A stretch of DNA of 64,000 nt. Source: Mesostigma viride. Taxonomy: Eukaryota > Streptophyta > Mesostigmatophyceae > Mesostigmatales > Mesostigmataceae. A model generated the notes under the pieces. That model saw only the letters and a list, made by a program, of their open reading frames with translations, made no database searches and was not told the DNA's origin. Every line of letters begins with the position of its first letter. Positions within the stretch are counted from its first letter, which is position 1. Shown piece by piece: positions 22,201 through 33,841 of the stretch. Position numbers and translations under genes: made by a program. The stretch covers positions 1,701,991 through 1,765,990 of the forward strand of contig RPFO01000359.1 of the NCBI GenBank assembly GCA_009746045.1. Direction: 5' to 3'.

Positions 22201-23829
22201 TCGCGCGCAGCGGGAGGAACGCGACCAGCCGCCAGGTCAATGAGGGTGTCAAAGAGAATGTCCTCGCCCCCATGCCCCACCAGGACCTCCAAGTGCTCGT
22301 AGCGCCAGCCCGACGGCCCGGTAGAGGAAGCCCGCGGGACCGCACGCATCACCTCCAGGAAGCAGTCGCGGTCCAGCCGGAGGGGGGCCGGCAGGGGGTC
22401 CGGCACGGGCAGCTGGAATCCGGGCTCCGCAGGGTGAAGAGCCTCCAAGGCCGCCAGGGTAGCCGCATTGGCGGGGGCCAGCTTGGCCATTTCCAAGCGG
22501 GTCATGGCCCGGCTGAGCTGCCCCTCGCGGACGAGGCGGATGACGTCGGCGGCCACCCGCTCGAAGTTGACCTCCCCCGACAGCCGGGCCGTGCGCGGGG
22601 GCGGCACGCCAAACAGCCCCTCCCAGTCCCCCTGCAGAAAGCGTCGGCAACGGGCAATAACCGCACCCTGGAGGCCGCGCACACCACGCCCGAGAGGGGT
22701 GAGGAGCAGGCGGGGGGTCACCATGTGCAGTTTAAAGCCCAGCGGGTCGTCCGGAGCGGCGTGCATGCGCCGGAGAGAAACGATTGCACATTGCGCGAAA
22801 AGGCTACGCGCGCGGTGGGGGAGGTCGGTCAGGGTAGACGTCGGGTTGATGGCGCATGCATCCCAGGGAACCGTGTCAAGCCAACGCCAACTGGCCGAGT
22901 AGTCGGGCGGCGGGGGCTGGGAGCCGGTGGGAGCCGAGGCGGGAGGGGGGAGGGGGCCGGGACTGCTGGCCGGTTGAGGGGCCGTTGAGCAACACAGGCG
23001 CGCGCGTGCTGAGCGCGCCCGTGAATGGAGTACACCCGCTGGCAGTGAGCTTCCGGGCACCGGTAACAGCTCATGGCCTGCAGATCCGCCGCGCCGAGAT
23101 CGGGGTGCACAGCGCGAAGGTGCTGGCAGAGGAGGTTACGGTTGTGGAACACACCATGCAGCACACGGGGACCCCGTGGGAAGCAGCACGGCACACCGGT
23201 GAAGGCCGTCGGCGGGCGCTGAGTGGCGGGGAGCGGCGCCAGCAAAGGCAGGACGTGGGGCCTGCGGCGTCTCCCCAGCCGGGCCGGCAGGCGCGCGCAC
23301 CACGACCCGACCAGCGCCCGGCATGCCCGCCGGGGCCACGGAGGAGGCAGTGCCCACCGGGGAGACCCCCAGCGGAGGGGGATCGAGAACGCCGGCGCCC
23401 CTCCCAGGGGGACTCGCCAGCGCGCCCGCGACCACCCCAGGCCCAGGCAACGAGGCCGGGGGCGGCGGCCGAGGGGTCGGGGAGGCAGCTGGCCCCGGGG
23501 CCCGGTGGGGACCCGGCAGGGGACCATGCAGCGAGACCGGGGGCGGGCCGAGAGGAAGCGCAGTCCCAGGGGGCGGCACAACAGCCCGGCACAACGGGCA
23601 GCGCGGCACGGAGTGGAGCAAGCTGCGCGCGATGCACGCTTGATGGAATGTGTGGCCGCACGCGGGCAGGCGACACAAGCCATCCCCCGGCCGGAAGGGC
23701 TCAAGGCAGATGGCACAGGAGCCCGACTCGGGGTCGTCCCCCTCCAGAAGGGACCGGACATGAGGGGGGGGCGGGTCCCAGCCGGCCTCCCAGCAACCCG
23801 GGAGAGCAGCAATCTGGGCGCGCGAGAGG
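22156..23829 (-). pseudogene. N-terminal part of the RING LINE: RING-H2, zinc fingers and RT N-terminus, frameshifted
   Basis: Three overlapping frames carry one protein in order. At 23829-23136: a RING-H2 with CAICLEPF, then CGHTFHQAC and CPLC, in C-x2-C...C-x-H-x2-H-x2-C...C-x2-C spacing (about 23583-23725). At 23812-22829: two finger-like modules, CCFPRG...HNRN..HLRAVH and CYRCPEAHC...HGRAQHARAC (about 23010-23190). At 23060-22086: a Pro-rich linker, then the RT N-terminus including SSTGPSGWRYEHL and LLALLKG, continuing into the next frame at a G run. RING-H2 fingers normally recruit E2 ubiquitin-conjugating enzymes. I know of no R2-class element with this domain, but I could not search. 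Confidence 0.72.
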
Positions 23830-23846
23830 TACACTACTGATATATA
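23830..23846. repeat. Right 17-bp target-site duplication
   Basis: TACACTACTGATATATA, identical to 19839-19855. It lies at the 5' end of the minus-strand element. A RING-frame ATG at 23918 is outside it, in flanking DNA. Confidence 0.85.
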
Positions 23847-23994
23847 CTCCCTAGACTGAGGTTGCTGGGGTGGCAGGAGGTGCCTGCCAGGGCTTATGGT
23901 CAACGTGGATGACCGCACCCCTCCAGTATACCGGCTTCCCCCCTGCGCTCTGCCGGAGCTGAAGGTAGGTCGGCTATAGCTCGCGCCGCTGCTG

Positions 23995-25080
23995 TTGCTG
24001 GGCCAGGGTCAAGTCGTCGTCCAGCGTGAAGCGAGTCCGCGAGAGCTTCTTGCGGCATTTAAGGAACGACAGCTTGTCCGCCATGTACTTGGTGAGGAGC
24101 ACGGGTGCCGGGCCAGCCTTACCCCGCGCGCGGGGGAGGCGGACAGCCGACATCCGCAGCCACCTGATATGAGTACTAGCATGGGGGCAAGAATTTCGCT
24201 CTTAAACGCCGTGAGAAGACTCGTCGGGGTCTCAGATCTGCCGGCTGGTCGAAGTGCTTGACGATGACATTGTACGCTGCGCTTGTCGAGCTCGGCCTCC
24301 TCACCAAGGTCGAGTGCTTGTTGCTTGAGCTGTGCCGCGATGGTGGAGGCGGTGGAGGTGGTGTGGTGCTTAGCAAGTCCGCCCAGGTCTGGGTGGAAGA
24401 AGCATCGCTGGCTAGGCCAGCAGATGCCGGCTGGGCAGCGATATCCTTCACCGCCTGGGCGGTGAGGCCTGCCGTGTCGTGCAAGCATGCACTCAAGGGC
24501 GGTGGCGGTGGCGTGGAGGCGCTGGTCGAGGTCGAGGAGCTGGGCCTTGATGTCGGCAGTGGAGGCGGAAATGGCAGTGGAGGTGGAGGCGACAGTGGTG
24601 GAAAGGTGAGGGAGCTCAGCAGCCAGCGTGCCTCCCATTGTTGCCACATCGGCAGCAAGGGGGGTCACGTGCCAATGATGCTGGAAGGCTTCCGTAAGGA
24701 TGGAACGGAGTGTGGGTGCAGAGATGGATGGAGCCCACCAGATCTTGTGGTCGGTGCGCCCGAGGAGGGAGCAGAGCTAGCATGAGGTGCTGGACTTGTG
24801 GGCGGGCGCACCCGAACAGAAAGTTGGGGCGCATGCTGGTGCCGTCGGGGTGGATGAGGCGATTGATGTCGTGGAGATGCGGAGGCCCAGGTCGTAAAGC
24901 GAGGCGTAATCCCCGAAGAAGATGAAATGCATGGCATCTCTTGGGTCCGTGCGCATGGCGGTCCAGTCGTAATCGTCGACCTTGAAATGTTGCCCAGGGC
25001 CGAAAGCGCGGTTCAGATGCCAGGGCGTGGTTCTGCTGGGCGACTGCGTTTAGGATCTGGCGAGGCCGAGGGCGAGGCCG
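23995..25080 (-). pseudogene. Decayed ORF, possibly retroelement ORF1, coiled coil and Pro/Ser-rich
   Basis: Minus-strand frames between about 24940 and 24009 overlap and change register. One carries a Thr/Ser/Ala-rich helix that looks coiled-coil (TVASTSTAISASTADIKAQL). Another has STQTWADLLS and a Pro run, and a third reads IAAQLKQQALDLGEEAELDKR. Together they suggest a broken ORF1- or gag-like gene of an older element. No catalytic motif was seen, and the assignment is an inference from composition and neighbourhood. Confidence 0.3.
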
Positions 25081-25129
25081 CAGGAGCCGAGTGCACTACA
25101 CTGTATACCAACGCTTGGGTAGTGCATGG

Positions 25130-25170
25130 CCTCGCTGCCTGGCAGGCCGCCGGCCTGCCAGGCAGCGAGG
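25130..25170. repeat. Perfect 20-bp inverted repeat with 1-bp spacer
   Basis: CCTCGCTGCCTGGCAGGCCG, then C, then its exact reverse complement. GC-rich and hairpin-forming, not attached to any recognised gene. Confidence 0.95.
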
Positions 25171-25399
25171 CGGGGCGGAACTACAACAGCCGGAGCTGCA
25201 GGCGAATTTTCTTGGCTCATCGCAGCCGCCAGGCTGCGTTGCGTAACTTCGAGCGTTAATTTCTCGTCATAATTTGCGTTTTAGTTTCGGAAAAATATAT
25301 CAGCGTGTGCGTCTTAGTAAGACGAAGCGATAGTGATATTCACGGCCGAATTTGGTGCCCAAACGTGAAAGTTATTAGCTCCGCCGTCAGCCATGGCTA

Positions 25400-25445
25400 C
25401 CTCGTGGCTCGTGGCTCGTGGCTCGTGGCTCGTGGCTCGTGGCTT
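25400..25445. repeat. 9-bp tandem repeat (CGTGGCTCG-type)
   Basis: Five to six copies of GTGGCTCGT in a row. Immediately to the right begins the second copy (25452-25563) of the dispersed repeat seen at 19615-19730. Confidence 0.9.
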
Positions 25446-25574
25446 ATATCCCGTGGCACATATCCCTGAGAAGGGGCATATGGCTTTAAATACATTCTGG
25501 GCTACTTCCTGCAAGGGCAGGGATGTAAACTACACCTGCTCTGGGTGCACAAAGGGCACCTGCACACCGTAGGT

Positions 25575-26830
25575 ATGGTGATGCCATTAATTAGTTACTC
25601 AATAATTGATATGCATGGTGATGCCCGCAACCCTGTGACTAGGAAATAAAATAGCTACATCTATGGATGTATGAATATGGAATGGGGTGGATGGATCCAC
25701 CCCATCCCATATTCTTGTCCCTGAGCACTTATGCTCACGTGACGCAGTTACTTGTAAATTAGTACTAAATGTTTAATGGCGTTCGTGTCCCACTCCTGCC
25801 TCATCTCAATTGTGTATATTTTAATGAATTTGGCCCGCACAGATCAAGTAGATACATCAGATAGACTCTAGCTGGCACCAAGCCCGCCCAGCCCGTGCGT
25901 TGTGTCCTCACGTGGCATGCCCCAGGCTGCGCGCGCCGGCGCCAGGCCCCCCGAGCCGTGCATGGCCAGACTTTTGATCCGCGATAGGCTAGGCATGGAC
26001 ATATGTGCTACCCTCGACGGGGCGTGCTCACGCCTGGGGAACCCCAGGCCGGTGGTTTGTCTGTAATATGGAGGCAGATGGTGCGCAAGGATAGATGGCA
26101 AGTATAGTGATGAAGGAGACCACCCCCAAGCCTGTGGGGGCTCCGCGTGTGACCAAGTATGGCATTCATAGCGATTCGGGCCGCGGTGCCCACACCCCTG
26201 TAACTAGGACCTAGATAGCTCATACCATCCATTCCATCCCATGTTCCCCTCCCACTGAGTGAGGACTTATGCTCACGTGACGCAGTCACGTGTCTATTAA
26301 TTAATTAATTAATGGAGGCAGATGTTTGTCTGTATTGTGAAGGAGACCACCCCCAATTAGTCTGTGGGGGCTCCGCGTGTGACCGCGTATCATGGCATTC
26401 ATAGCGATTCGGGCCGTGGTGCCCACAACCCTGTAACTAGTACCTACTAGATAGCTCAGTACACCATCCATTCCATCCCATGCCACTGAGGACTTATATG
26501 CTCACGTGATGCAGTCACGTGTCTATTTATTAATTAATTATTAATGGAGGCAGATGACGCGTAAAGATAGGTGGTAGACAGTTATGAAGGCCACCACCCC
26601 CCAGTCGGTGGGGCCTCCGCGCGCGTGTGACTTATTTCGGCATGCATAGCGATTCGGGCTGTGGTGCCCGCAACCCTGTAAATAGGAACTAGACACAGCT
26701 TCATCCATCCACCCACTAGGAACTAGACATAGCTACATCCACCCACCCCATCCCATATTCCTTTCCCTGGCGACTTATATGCTCACGTGACGCAGTTACA
26801 TGAAAATTAATTATAGTTTAGTAAGTAATT
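25575..26830 (+). mobile_element. Head-to-tail run of truncated LINE 3' ends
   Basis: Four plus-oriented copies of the tail described at 18.0-19.4 kb end near 25760, 26305, 26545 and 26820. Each contains a version of GCATTCATAGCGATTCGGGC or GTGCCC.CAACCCTGT followed by GGACTTATGCTCACGTGA and a TTAATTAA run. Each next copy starts right after that run, so repeated insertion at TTAATT targets or slippage during reverse transcription is likely. Confidence 0.75.
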
Positions 26831-29400
26831 TACAAGAAATTCAACTCTGTATTAAATTATTGCATATGTGCTTGATAATCTGTGACCATGTGTAGTAGGG
26901 AATGGTAATATGTGCTGGCGGACGCCCCTAGCTGTGATGGCCAGGGTGCGGACTTGGGTACATGTATAACAGGTTAGATTATCAATAAATGTATATACAG
27001 ACACGTGTGTCAACACTGGAATCAGGATATAAGGGCCGGGTTGTGGCCGGCCACATCCGTCCAGATCAACCTGTACGTGATCAGCAACCATTGCATTACC
27101 GAAAAACAAGGGTTGGCACACAAGACCTCGGCTTTCAAGTTCGAGTGTACCCCCGCGGCATCTAGCAATGCCGACTAGTTTCAAGTGCGTGCACCAGTCA
27201 AAGTAGTTACCCTTCGCACAAACTCCAGCCACACATTTCCGTAACCGCCCTTTTGGCACCGCAGGAACTATTCTGTCTGATTCGGCCAGATTTCATCCAA
27301 GGAATCGGGAAGGAAAAACGGTGGAATCATGCAGGAAGGGAAAACGGTGGAATCATATGCAGCCTGAACCTGCCTGAATTAGTACAACACTATCGTCCGT
27401 TCAAGTCCGGCTGCACGGCCCATGCGACGCCATGTCGACCTGCCCATGCATAGCAAGCTTTTGCGCTAGGGAGGCAAGTGTAGAAAAAGCGTCCCGTTGT
27501 CTTTGACCTGCCAAGAACCGTGCGAGCCTGCCCTTAGCCTCGTCGCCTGATTGCTACTAAGCCAGCAATCGGCAAGCCATGGCGGTCTGGGATACTTACT
27601 TGTACGAACAAGACGGCAAACCAACCCATTTTCAAGTTCAAGATGCGGCCTCCGTAGAACAGAATCGAATGCTTGCTTTTTGCTGGAATTTCGGCGAGCA
27701 ATTCAAACGAGCCAATGGAATGGTTTGGAATTTCGGATTAGGCTAGGGACTCGCGGCCTTGCAGGACGCATATTGCACGACGACTCACGTACTTTCGGTC
27801 GCTTCTTCCAATAGAAAGCTGACTGCGGAGTTCATACCTGAAGTGTTTGTGATATTCATTTTGATTTAATTAAGGCCGGACATGCCGGTCCAAAAGGGCA
27901 CTTTTCTGGAAACCATACCTAGGCACGTGATAAAAATCCAGTTATGATGGGGGACCATAAATATGATAAAAAAGTTTTTTTCCAACCACTTGGGGGGGTA
28001 CTACCCCCCACCATGTGACCGTTATGTGCTAAAAATAGAAAAAGACGCTATTTTTGGCCGATTTTCCCTAGTGTCTATATAGGACGATGGGCAAACCCAA
28101 TGTGGCCAAACCATATATTCCCATCTAATTGCAACCCTTGCCAAGGATTCCAGCTAGTTTGCAGGTCAGAATAAGCTTTAACAAATCATAGACACATGCA
28201 ATGGGGTCAAACATTATATTCAAAACTGGCCAAGGGTTGCAATCATACAGCCCCAAAGCTTCAGCTCATTCTGACCACGTTTACTCACATTGAAATATGG
28301 TAATGTGAAAAAAAATGACACGTTAAAGCAGTTTTTAGCACAAACACCACTCCAAAGACACCCTTGCCCACCACAAACTGGGCCAAAACAATTGCAATTA
28401 ATATTAATGTATCACGAAGCTTGCCACCAAATTACAGGTCATTCTGACCTAGTTTGCCCGTATTACATCATGTTATAGCTGCCAGCCTGCATGCTTGGTG
28501 CACCATGACATGACACAACACCTTGAAATGGCCTTTTTTTTACATAAATTCTGGCCCATGGCAAGTTTATGGTTGGATTGACCTAGGATTGGATCCCACG
28601 ACTCCCCAGGATGTGTCTGGCTAGTGGTGGAGTAGTTGAGTCAAAATGTTAAGTTTACGTGGTATTCCCTGCTTAAGTTAACTCCAGATCCAAGGCCAAA
28701 ACTGGCCACCTAAACCACTTGCACTTGCATAGCAACAATAATTGATATCAGATTATGCTGTAACTTTGCAAGGGTGACGAATACGAGTTGTTCTGACCTT
28801 GTACAAAGTTCTAGGGCATTCGGAGCCCTATTTAGTGACAAATGCTAGCAAAATAGTGCTAGCATTTGTCGTAAATGGCAATTTTTAATTAATATTAAAT
28901 CCAAATAATGTCAGAATGACACCCAAACCTATTGTCATCATGCCAACACCTGACACAGGGTCCCCACAATTCATGTGCAAAAATTCAGATCATACGGAGC
29001 CCAAAATGGTGACATTTGCCTGCATTTGTCACCATTTTGGCTCTTTTTTATCACAATTTTAACAACACTAACCACCAAGACACTCCCCAAGCTAGGGCAC
29101 ATCATGTTAATTCTTTGCAGGCAACTCAAGAATGACTAGTACAAACAGCGTGCAAAACCTTGGGGCATGTGAATGCCTGAGTGGTGACCATAGCTAGCAG
29201 AATGTATAATGTAAGGTAGACATTGCCAGTATGCCACATTGCTGTGATGCGCAGTGCACGTCCATATATACCCCATAACACCATACCTTTAAACTACTTG
29301 GCACATTGCAAAATGGGAAGGAAAGGTGGACAATACATGCCACGTCACTAGAACACAGCCATTTGGTTGCTACCAACACGCACCATGCGTGATATATACG
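26831..29400. other. Gene-poor spacer with hairpins
   Basis: No gene recognised. The stretch 27880-29180 has diverged copies of short motifs (CATTCTGACC, CGGAGCCC). Two perfect hairpins follow them: 28837-28870 with 14-bp arms GACAAATGCTAGCA and a 6-bp loop, and 29001-29040 with 14-bp arms CCAAAATGGTGACA and a 12-bp loop. Confidence 0.6.
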
Positions 29401-29429
29401 TGTAATACATGTCAAGAACATGCCGAGCG

Positions 29430-30780
29430 AACATCAAGGTGAAGTGACACCCAGCCGCTGGCACATGTCACCTGGCATCCACGTATGCTCACGTGATATG
29501 GTATTGGCATATCCCATGTCTCCATCTCTTGTGCTTTGTGGGCACCGAGCCACCCATGCAGTAACCCACCCATGCAGCCACCTGGTCACCCACCCAATGA
29601 ACTGCTTACACTCTTGCGCGCCCGTGCACCCAGCCACCCACACGTCCACCCACCTAGTGACCAAAGCCAGCCAGCCAGCCGTGCACGTGCTAACCCACCT
29701 TATTATATAACCACGCATGCACCTAGGCACCCAACCAGCTTAACCAACCCACTTGGACATTCACCCACCCAGCAAGGCACCTGCGCTTGCAACCCACACA
29801 CCTATAATAGGTAATAAGGAAGCACTCACCCATCCAATGAGCCAACCACCCAACCACCCAACCACCTAAACACCCAGCCAGCATGCCCCATATGCACCAT
29901 CCGGCCACCCACCCTTGACCCACCCACCCACCCACCCACTCAACCACTCAGTGCCCCCCCACCCTTATACCCACTGACCCACCCACACATGCACTTTCTC
30001 AGCCAGCCACCCCCACCTCACCCCCAACCTGCACAGCCCTTCACCAGCGATATCAGGTGAGTCGGTCCCAACCATAAACCCACCCACGCATCCATATCTG
30101 TGCGCCCACCCGCCCATCTACCCGTCCCTTCGCCCACCGACCCACACCTAGTCATCTACACATCCACCAGCCACCAACCACCAATGGCCCATCCACCAAC
30201 CCACCCACCCACACGCATCCCTAACCACCCAACCACTAACCCACCATCCTCAAACCCATGCAATTGTTTCACTCACACATCTAACTACCCACCCACTTAG
30301 GAGTCTCCAAAGCCTATCATCACGCAGACACCTGGCCATCTGCCTACAACCGATCACCCTAACACTCGTCTACCCATCATGACCAGCCACCCATCCACCC
30401 ACCCTCTCCACCTGCCTGTGCTCCCAGCTACTCGGCCAGCCATTTACCAAGGCATCCACCTTTCAGCCAGCCACCTGCCATTGAACCCACCCATGTCTAG
30501 GAATCCCTTGAAGCATCTACAGCCTAAGCCTCCCACCCAAGACTTCCAGGGCAACTGAACAACCAACCAACCAATCAACCAGCTACACAACTACCTAACC
30601 ACCTAACCACTCAACAACCCGATCACCAAACCACCTAACCACCCAACACCCAAACCAGCCAGGCATGTGCCCGCCCATTTGCCCTCGCACGCCCGCACCA
30701 TCAGGTCCCTCCATACACGCCCCGTTCACCTAGCCAGCCACACACCTAGCCAGCCACCTGCCCAACTCACGCATGAAGTC
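29430..30780. repeat. Degenerate CCCA/ACCC-rich low-complexity region
   Basis: More than 1.3 kb strongly enriched for CACCCACCCA and CCAGCCACC words on the plus strand, but too diverged to be a clean microsatellite. It resembles an aged version of the pure (CCCA)n arrays at 44.7 and 47.7 kb. Open frames here are compositional artefacts. Confidence 0.75.
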
Positions 30781-33700
30781 AACGTTAGCCATGCATGGCC
30801 TCACGTTGCATCACTTGCATTGCATGGGTAGTTTGCATGAGGCAGCTTCCATCTCGTTGTCAGCAACTGAAAAGGCTCTTTCTTTACTTTAATGAATGAG
30901 CAACAACGTTGGAAACGTTATCCTATCCCTCTTTAAAACAGTCTTTAAATCAGAAAGACGAGGGCAAATATCTGGACAAGGTGGCAATAACCACTGCAAA
31001 ATGCACTTGAGAACGTCTTATTAATCCAGCTCTCTACCCTTTGAGAAGCTGCCTTGCGTTAGCAGCGATCCTGGGCCCTCTAGCTCGCTCACCTCGCTTA
31101 ATCTGCGCTTCTTTATGGCTGCCGGGAGATGCGAAGCTTGAACCCAGCGTGTCGTGGCGAGGTCCTCTGCCCGGCCCATCACACCTCGAAACCGCATGCC
31201 GACTAATTAAAAACGATGCCCCCCTTTGCCTTTTGTATCGGGCGTCAAAAGAACGATAAACTCGCTTGGAAAACACTGTCGCAAAGAGCTTTCTACAGGC
31301 ATTATAAGCAATTTTCGCAGTTTTTACCGCACTTATTGCACAGCCGGGAGACCATTAGGGACCTTTGCGCGGAATCTCGTGCACGCCATATGTCCTGCTG
31401 GCTTATTGCCGCAGGCTGGCAGTATAGGAAGGTCGGGCATAGCCTAAAGAGGTAATTATCTGACGATAAAGATATGCATTGCATGACGCAAGAAACAGAC
31501 GGATTTCGCACCCCCCAGTTTATTCACGCAAATGCCGGAAAATTAAAAGCGAAACTCAAAAAACGAAAACACTAACCTCTTCGGGAATATTATAACGAAC
31601 AAGCTGAGCTATCGTGCCGGGTTTTTCGTTTCCTCCCGTATCCAGGACCGTGAGACACGTACCACCGAGAAATCTGGATTTCGCGAAAAAAATTGTGCGC
31701 TGCAAAAAAAATATTTGTCCCGCTCAATGCCCTCGTCGCAATCACAGCGCATATCATTCCAAACTTATTCCATGGATTAATCGTGATGTAAGCTTCGTTT
31801 TGACACCTCAGGCGGCTGAAATGACGCAGGTTTCAGAACGCTAGCTGATGCTCGACCGCCATGGGTGTTTTCGTCGTTTTCGTCTCTCGCGGCGCGGGAA
31901 AAATCTAGATCTCGGACGAAATCCGGACAATAATTTATGTCAAAATTTGGCGGGTTCGCGGTGTTGTGGAGGCGATATACCATGAGCACATTCCTAACCT
32001 TGCCCCCTGCAAATGGGAAAGAACCACGAAAAACAAACGCTAGATGCTTGAAGAAAACAACCACCAACTCTTGAACCATTATGAGCAGGTACTGTATGAC
32101 CGCTTGCGGGAATCACTCATAGCCAACTCCATGTCATGACGCTTATGGATAAAAGGTGAATCCTTCAGGGTCATAACGACCTGATCCCTGTCATCTAGGA
32201 AGTACAAGCCATGTTTAATGGAGGCTAAACAGGTGGGGATGTGATGAGTAACTCACATATTCTCACCTTCCATACAACAACCTTGTTTTCCAGCAGGCTG
32301 AAGAGCCATGACATGCGTTTATGAGCTCGCCAGCTCCTTGCAACGGTGATGCCGCTCCCAGGCAGCTAGGGTCCTTGACTACGCAATATAGAATGTCTAC
32401 CGTGTGAAAACCTCCATACAGGAAGCGTAGCAAAGCCAGATAACTGCCCGATCAATTCTGGGTAGCTTTCGGAAGCATGGCATACGCAGCGTTAGGAAAA
32501 TAATTGAAAGCGGCGGAAAATCTGATAGCACAACTGCAACAAGTGGAGAACAAAATAGCAAGAAGAACCCAGAAACGGCGCCAAAAGTTTCATGCCATGC
32601 AGGTTCATTAAGAGCGCAAACAGACTGGGCGGTGATATACGGCAAATCAACATACCACGGCCGGCATTATTTCCTACCCAGGCGCGCAAGAAAAGCCAGC
32701 CAGCCATGGATGGATTAACCGCGGATCGCGCAGGCCTGAACGAAATCATTTTAGAAATGACAGGAAATGGCCGCAGATCGAAGACGCTTAGGTTATTTTC
32801 ATGGTGTCCGTTACTAAACGGCTCTTGCTGCATCAATATATAACCCACGAATTCATATCGAGTTCTACCGTTGCAGGCACGCATGCTAGATAATTCATCG
32901 CGGCCAAATTTTTGGATGAGACCCCCGTGCAAATCTGTACCAAGAAAGGCAGCAAATTTGCAAATAGTGCAGATCTGGCCATGAAACATCATAATATAGA
33001 ACATCACTTTTAACCATCGGCTTAATTTTTTCGCCTGTCGCCCGCCGGATTAACCATAGTTTGACAGAACGCAAGTCGCCATGGCCACCTCCGCACGGTG
33101 CGCGCACTGTGCACCACAATTTCACAGTCCGTCGGTACCGTCCCGACTTTTTTGGCGCCAAAAAAGTCCCGACCTGCATGTCCCCTCAAACGCATAGCCT
33201 GCAGCCTTTTTGTGTTCGATTCCGGAAGCCTGTTGAATTGTAGGTGCTGGTAGGGAGCGACAAGCATTTGCGTTCACCATAAGCTGGCAAGCCCGGCGAA
33301 GCGTTTAATCCTGAGGATCTTATACACGCTGGAGATGTCTAGATGCGCGGGGTGAAACCTGCATGGATCGATAATTGAAGGTGGCAGTCCCGCCCCCTTC
33401 ATACCCTCAAGCAATAACGTTGCCTGCCCGGGGTCGTCGCCATCCGTTCGCACAGTTCGTGCGACACAGACCACGTCGCCGGCATCTGGTGTCCAGTCCA
33501 TGTAATCTTCTTGCTCACGCGTGCTAAGCGGCAATCATCGGTATATAAGCCGACATTGTGCAGAAGATCTTTTTTGTTTTGCATATGCTTTTTGACGCTG
33601 CATTTCCAATTCGATCTCGACAATTATCGTAGTGCGCCGGGGCCTACTTTGTGGAACAACATTCACGCTGTGAATCGGCATCTCCAATCCCTACTTCCCT

Positions 33701-33841
33701 CCAACCATGCCACGACAGGAACATGCCGCAGCTTGTGGCGAGGAGGTCTATGCCACAGGTTACATTTGCAAAGTTCAGAGATAGTACGTGCCACGGTAAT
33801 GTACATTACTAGGCACTACAGCTTATAATTGTTTAATACTA
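30781..33841. other. Spacer without recognised genes
   Basis: Ordinary mixed DNA. The only clear structure is a perfect 24-bp palindrome at 33145-33168, centred on GGCGCC and flanked by T6/A6. Open frames up to about 170 codons occur on the minus strand near 32492-33007, but they show no motif or splice logic. Confidence 0.5.

Larger units (their letters stand above)
19856..23829 (-). mobile_element. RLE-class non-LTR retrotransposon with N-terminal RING-H2, about 4.0 kb
   Basis: Bounded by a perfect 17-bp direct repeat, as expected from target-primed reverse transcription. In element sense the order is: RING-H2 finger, C2H2-type fingers, RT domain, CCHC knuckle, then a restriction-like endonuclease domain (PD...D). 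This is the R2/CRE/R4-type layout and not the APE-LINE layout. Coding passes through four frames; at least one break coincides with a G run (22149-22155), so either mutation or sequencing error is possible. The 5' junction lies only about 35 codons before the RING finger with no initiator between, so the copy may be slightly 5'-truncated. The 3' UTR is about 134 bp and has no poly(A). Confidence 0.85.

Noticed and set aside
20653-22302. 549-codon plus-strand frame across the LINE
   Set aside because: Antisense shadow of the GC-rich RT gene; it has no motif of its own.
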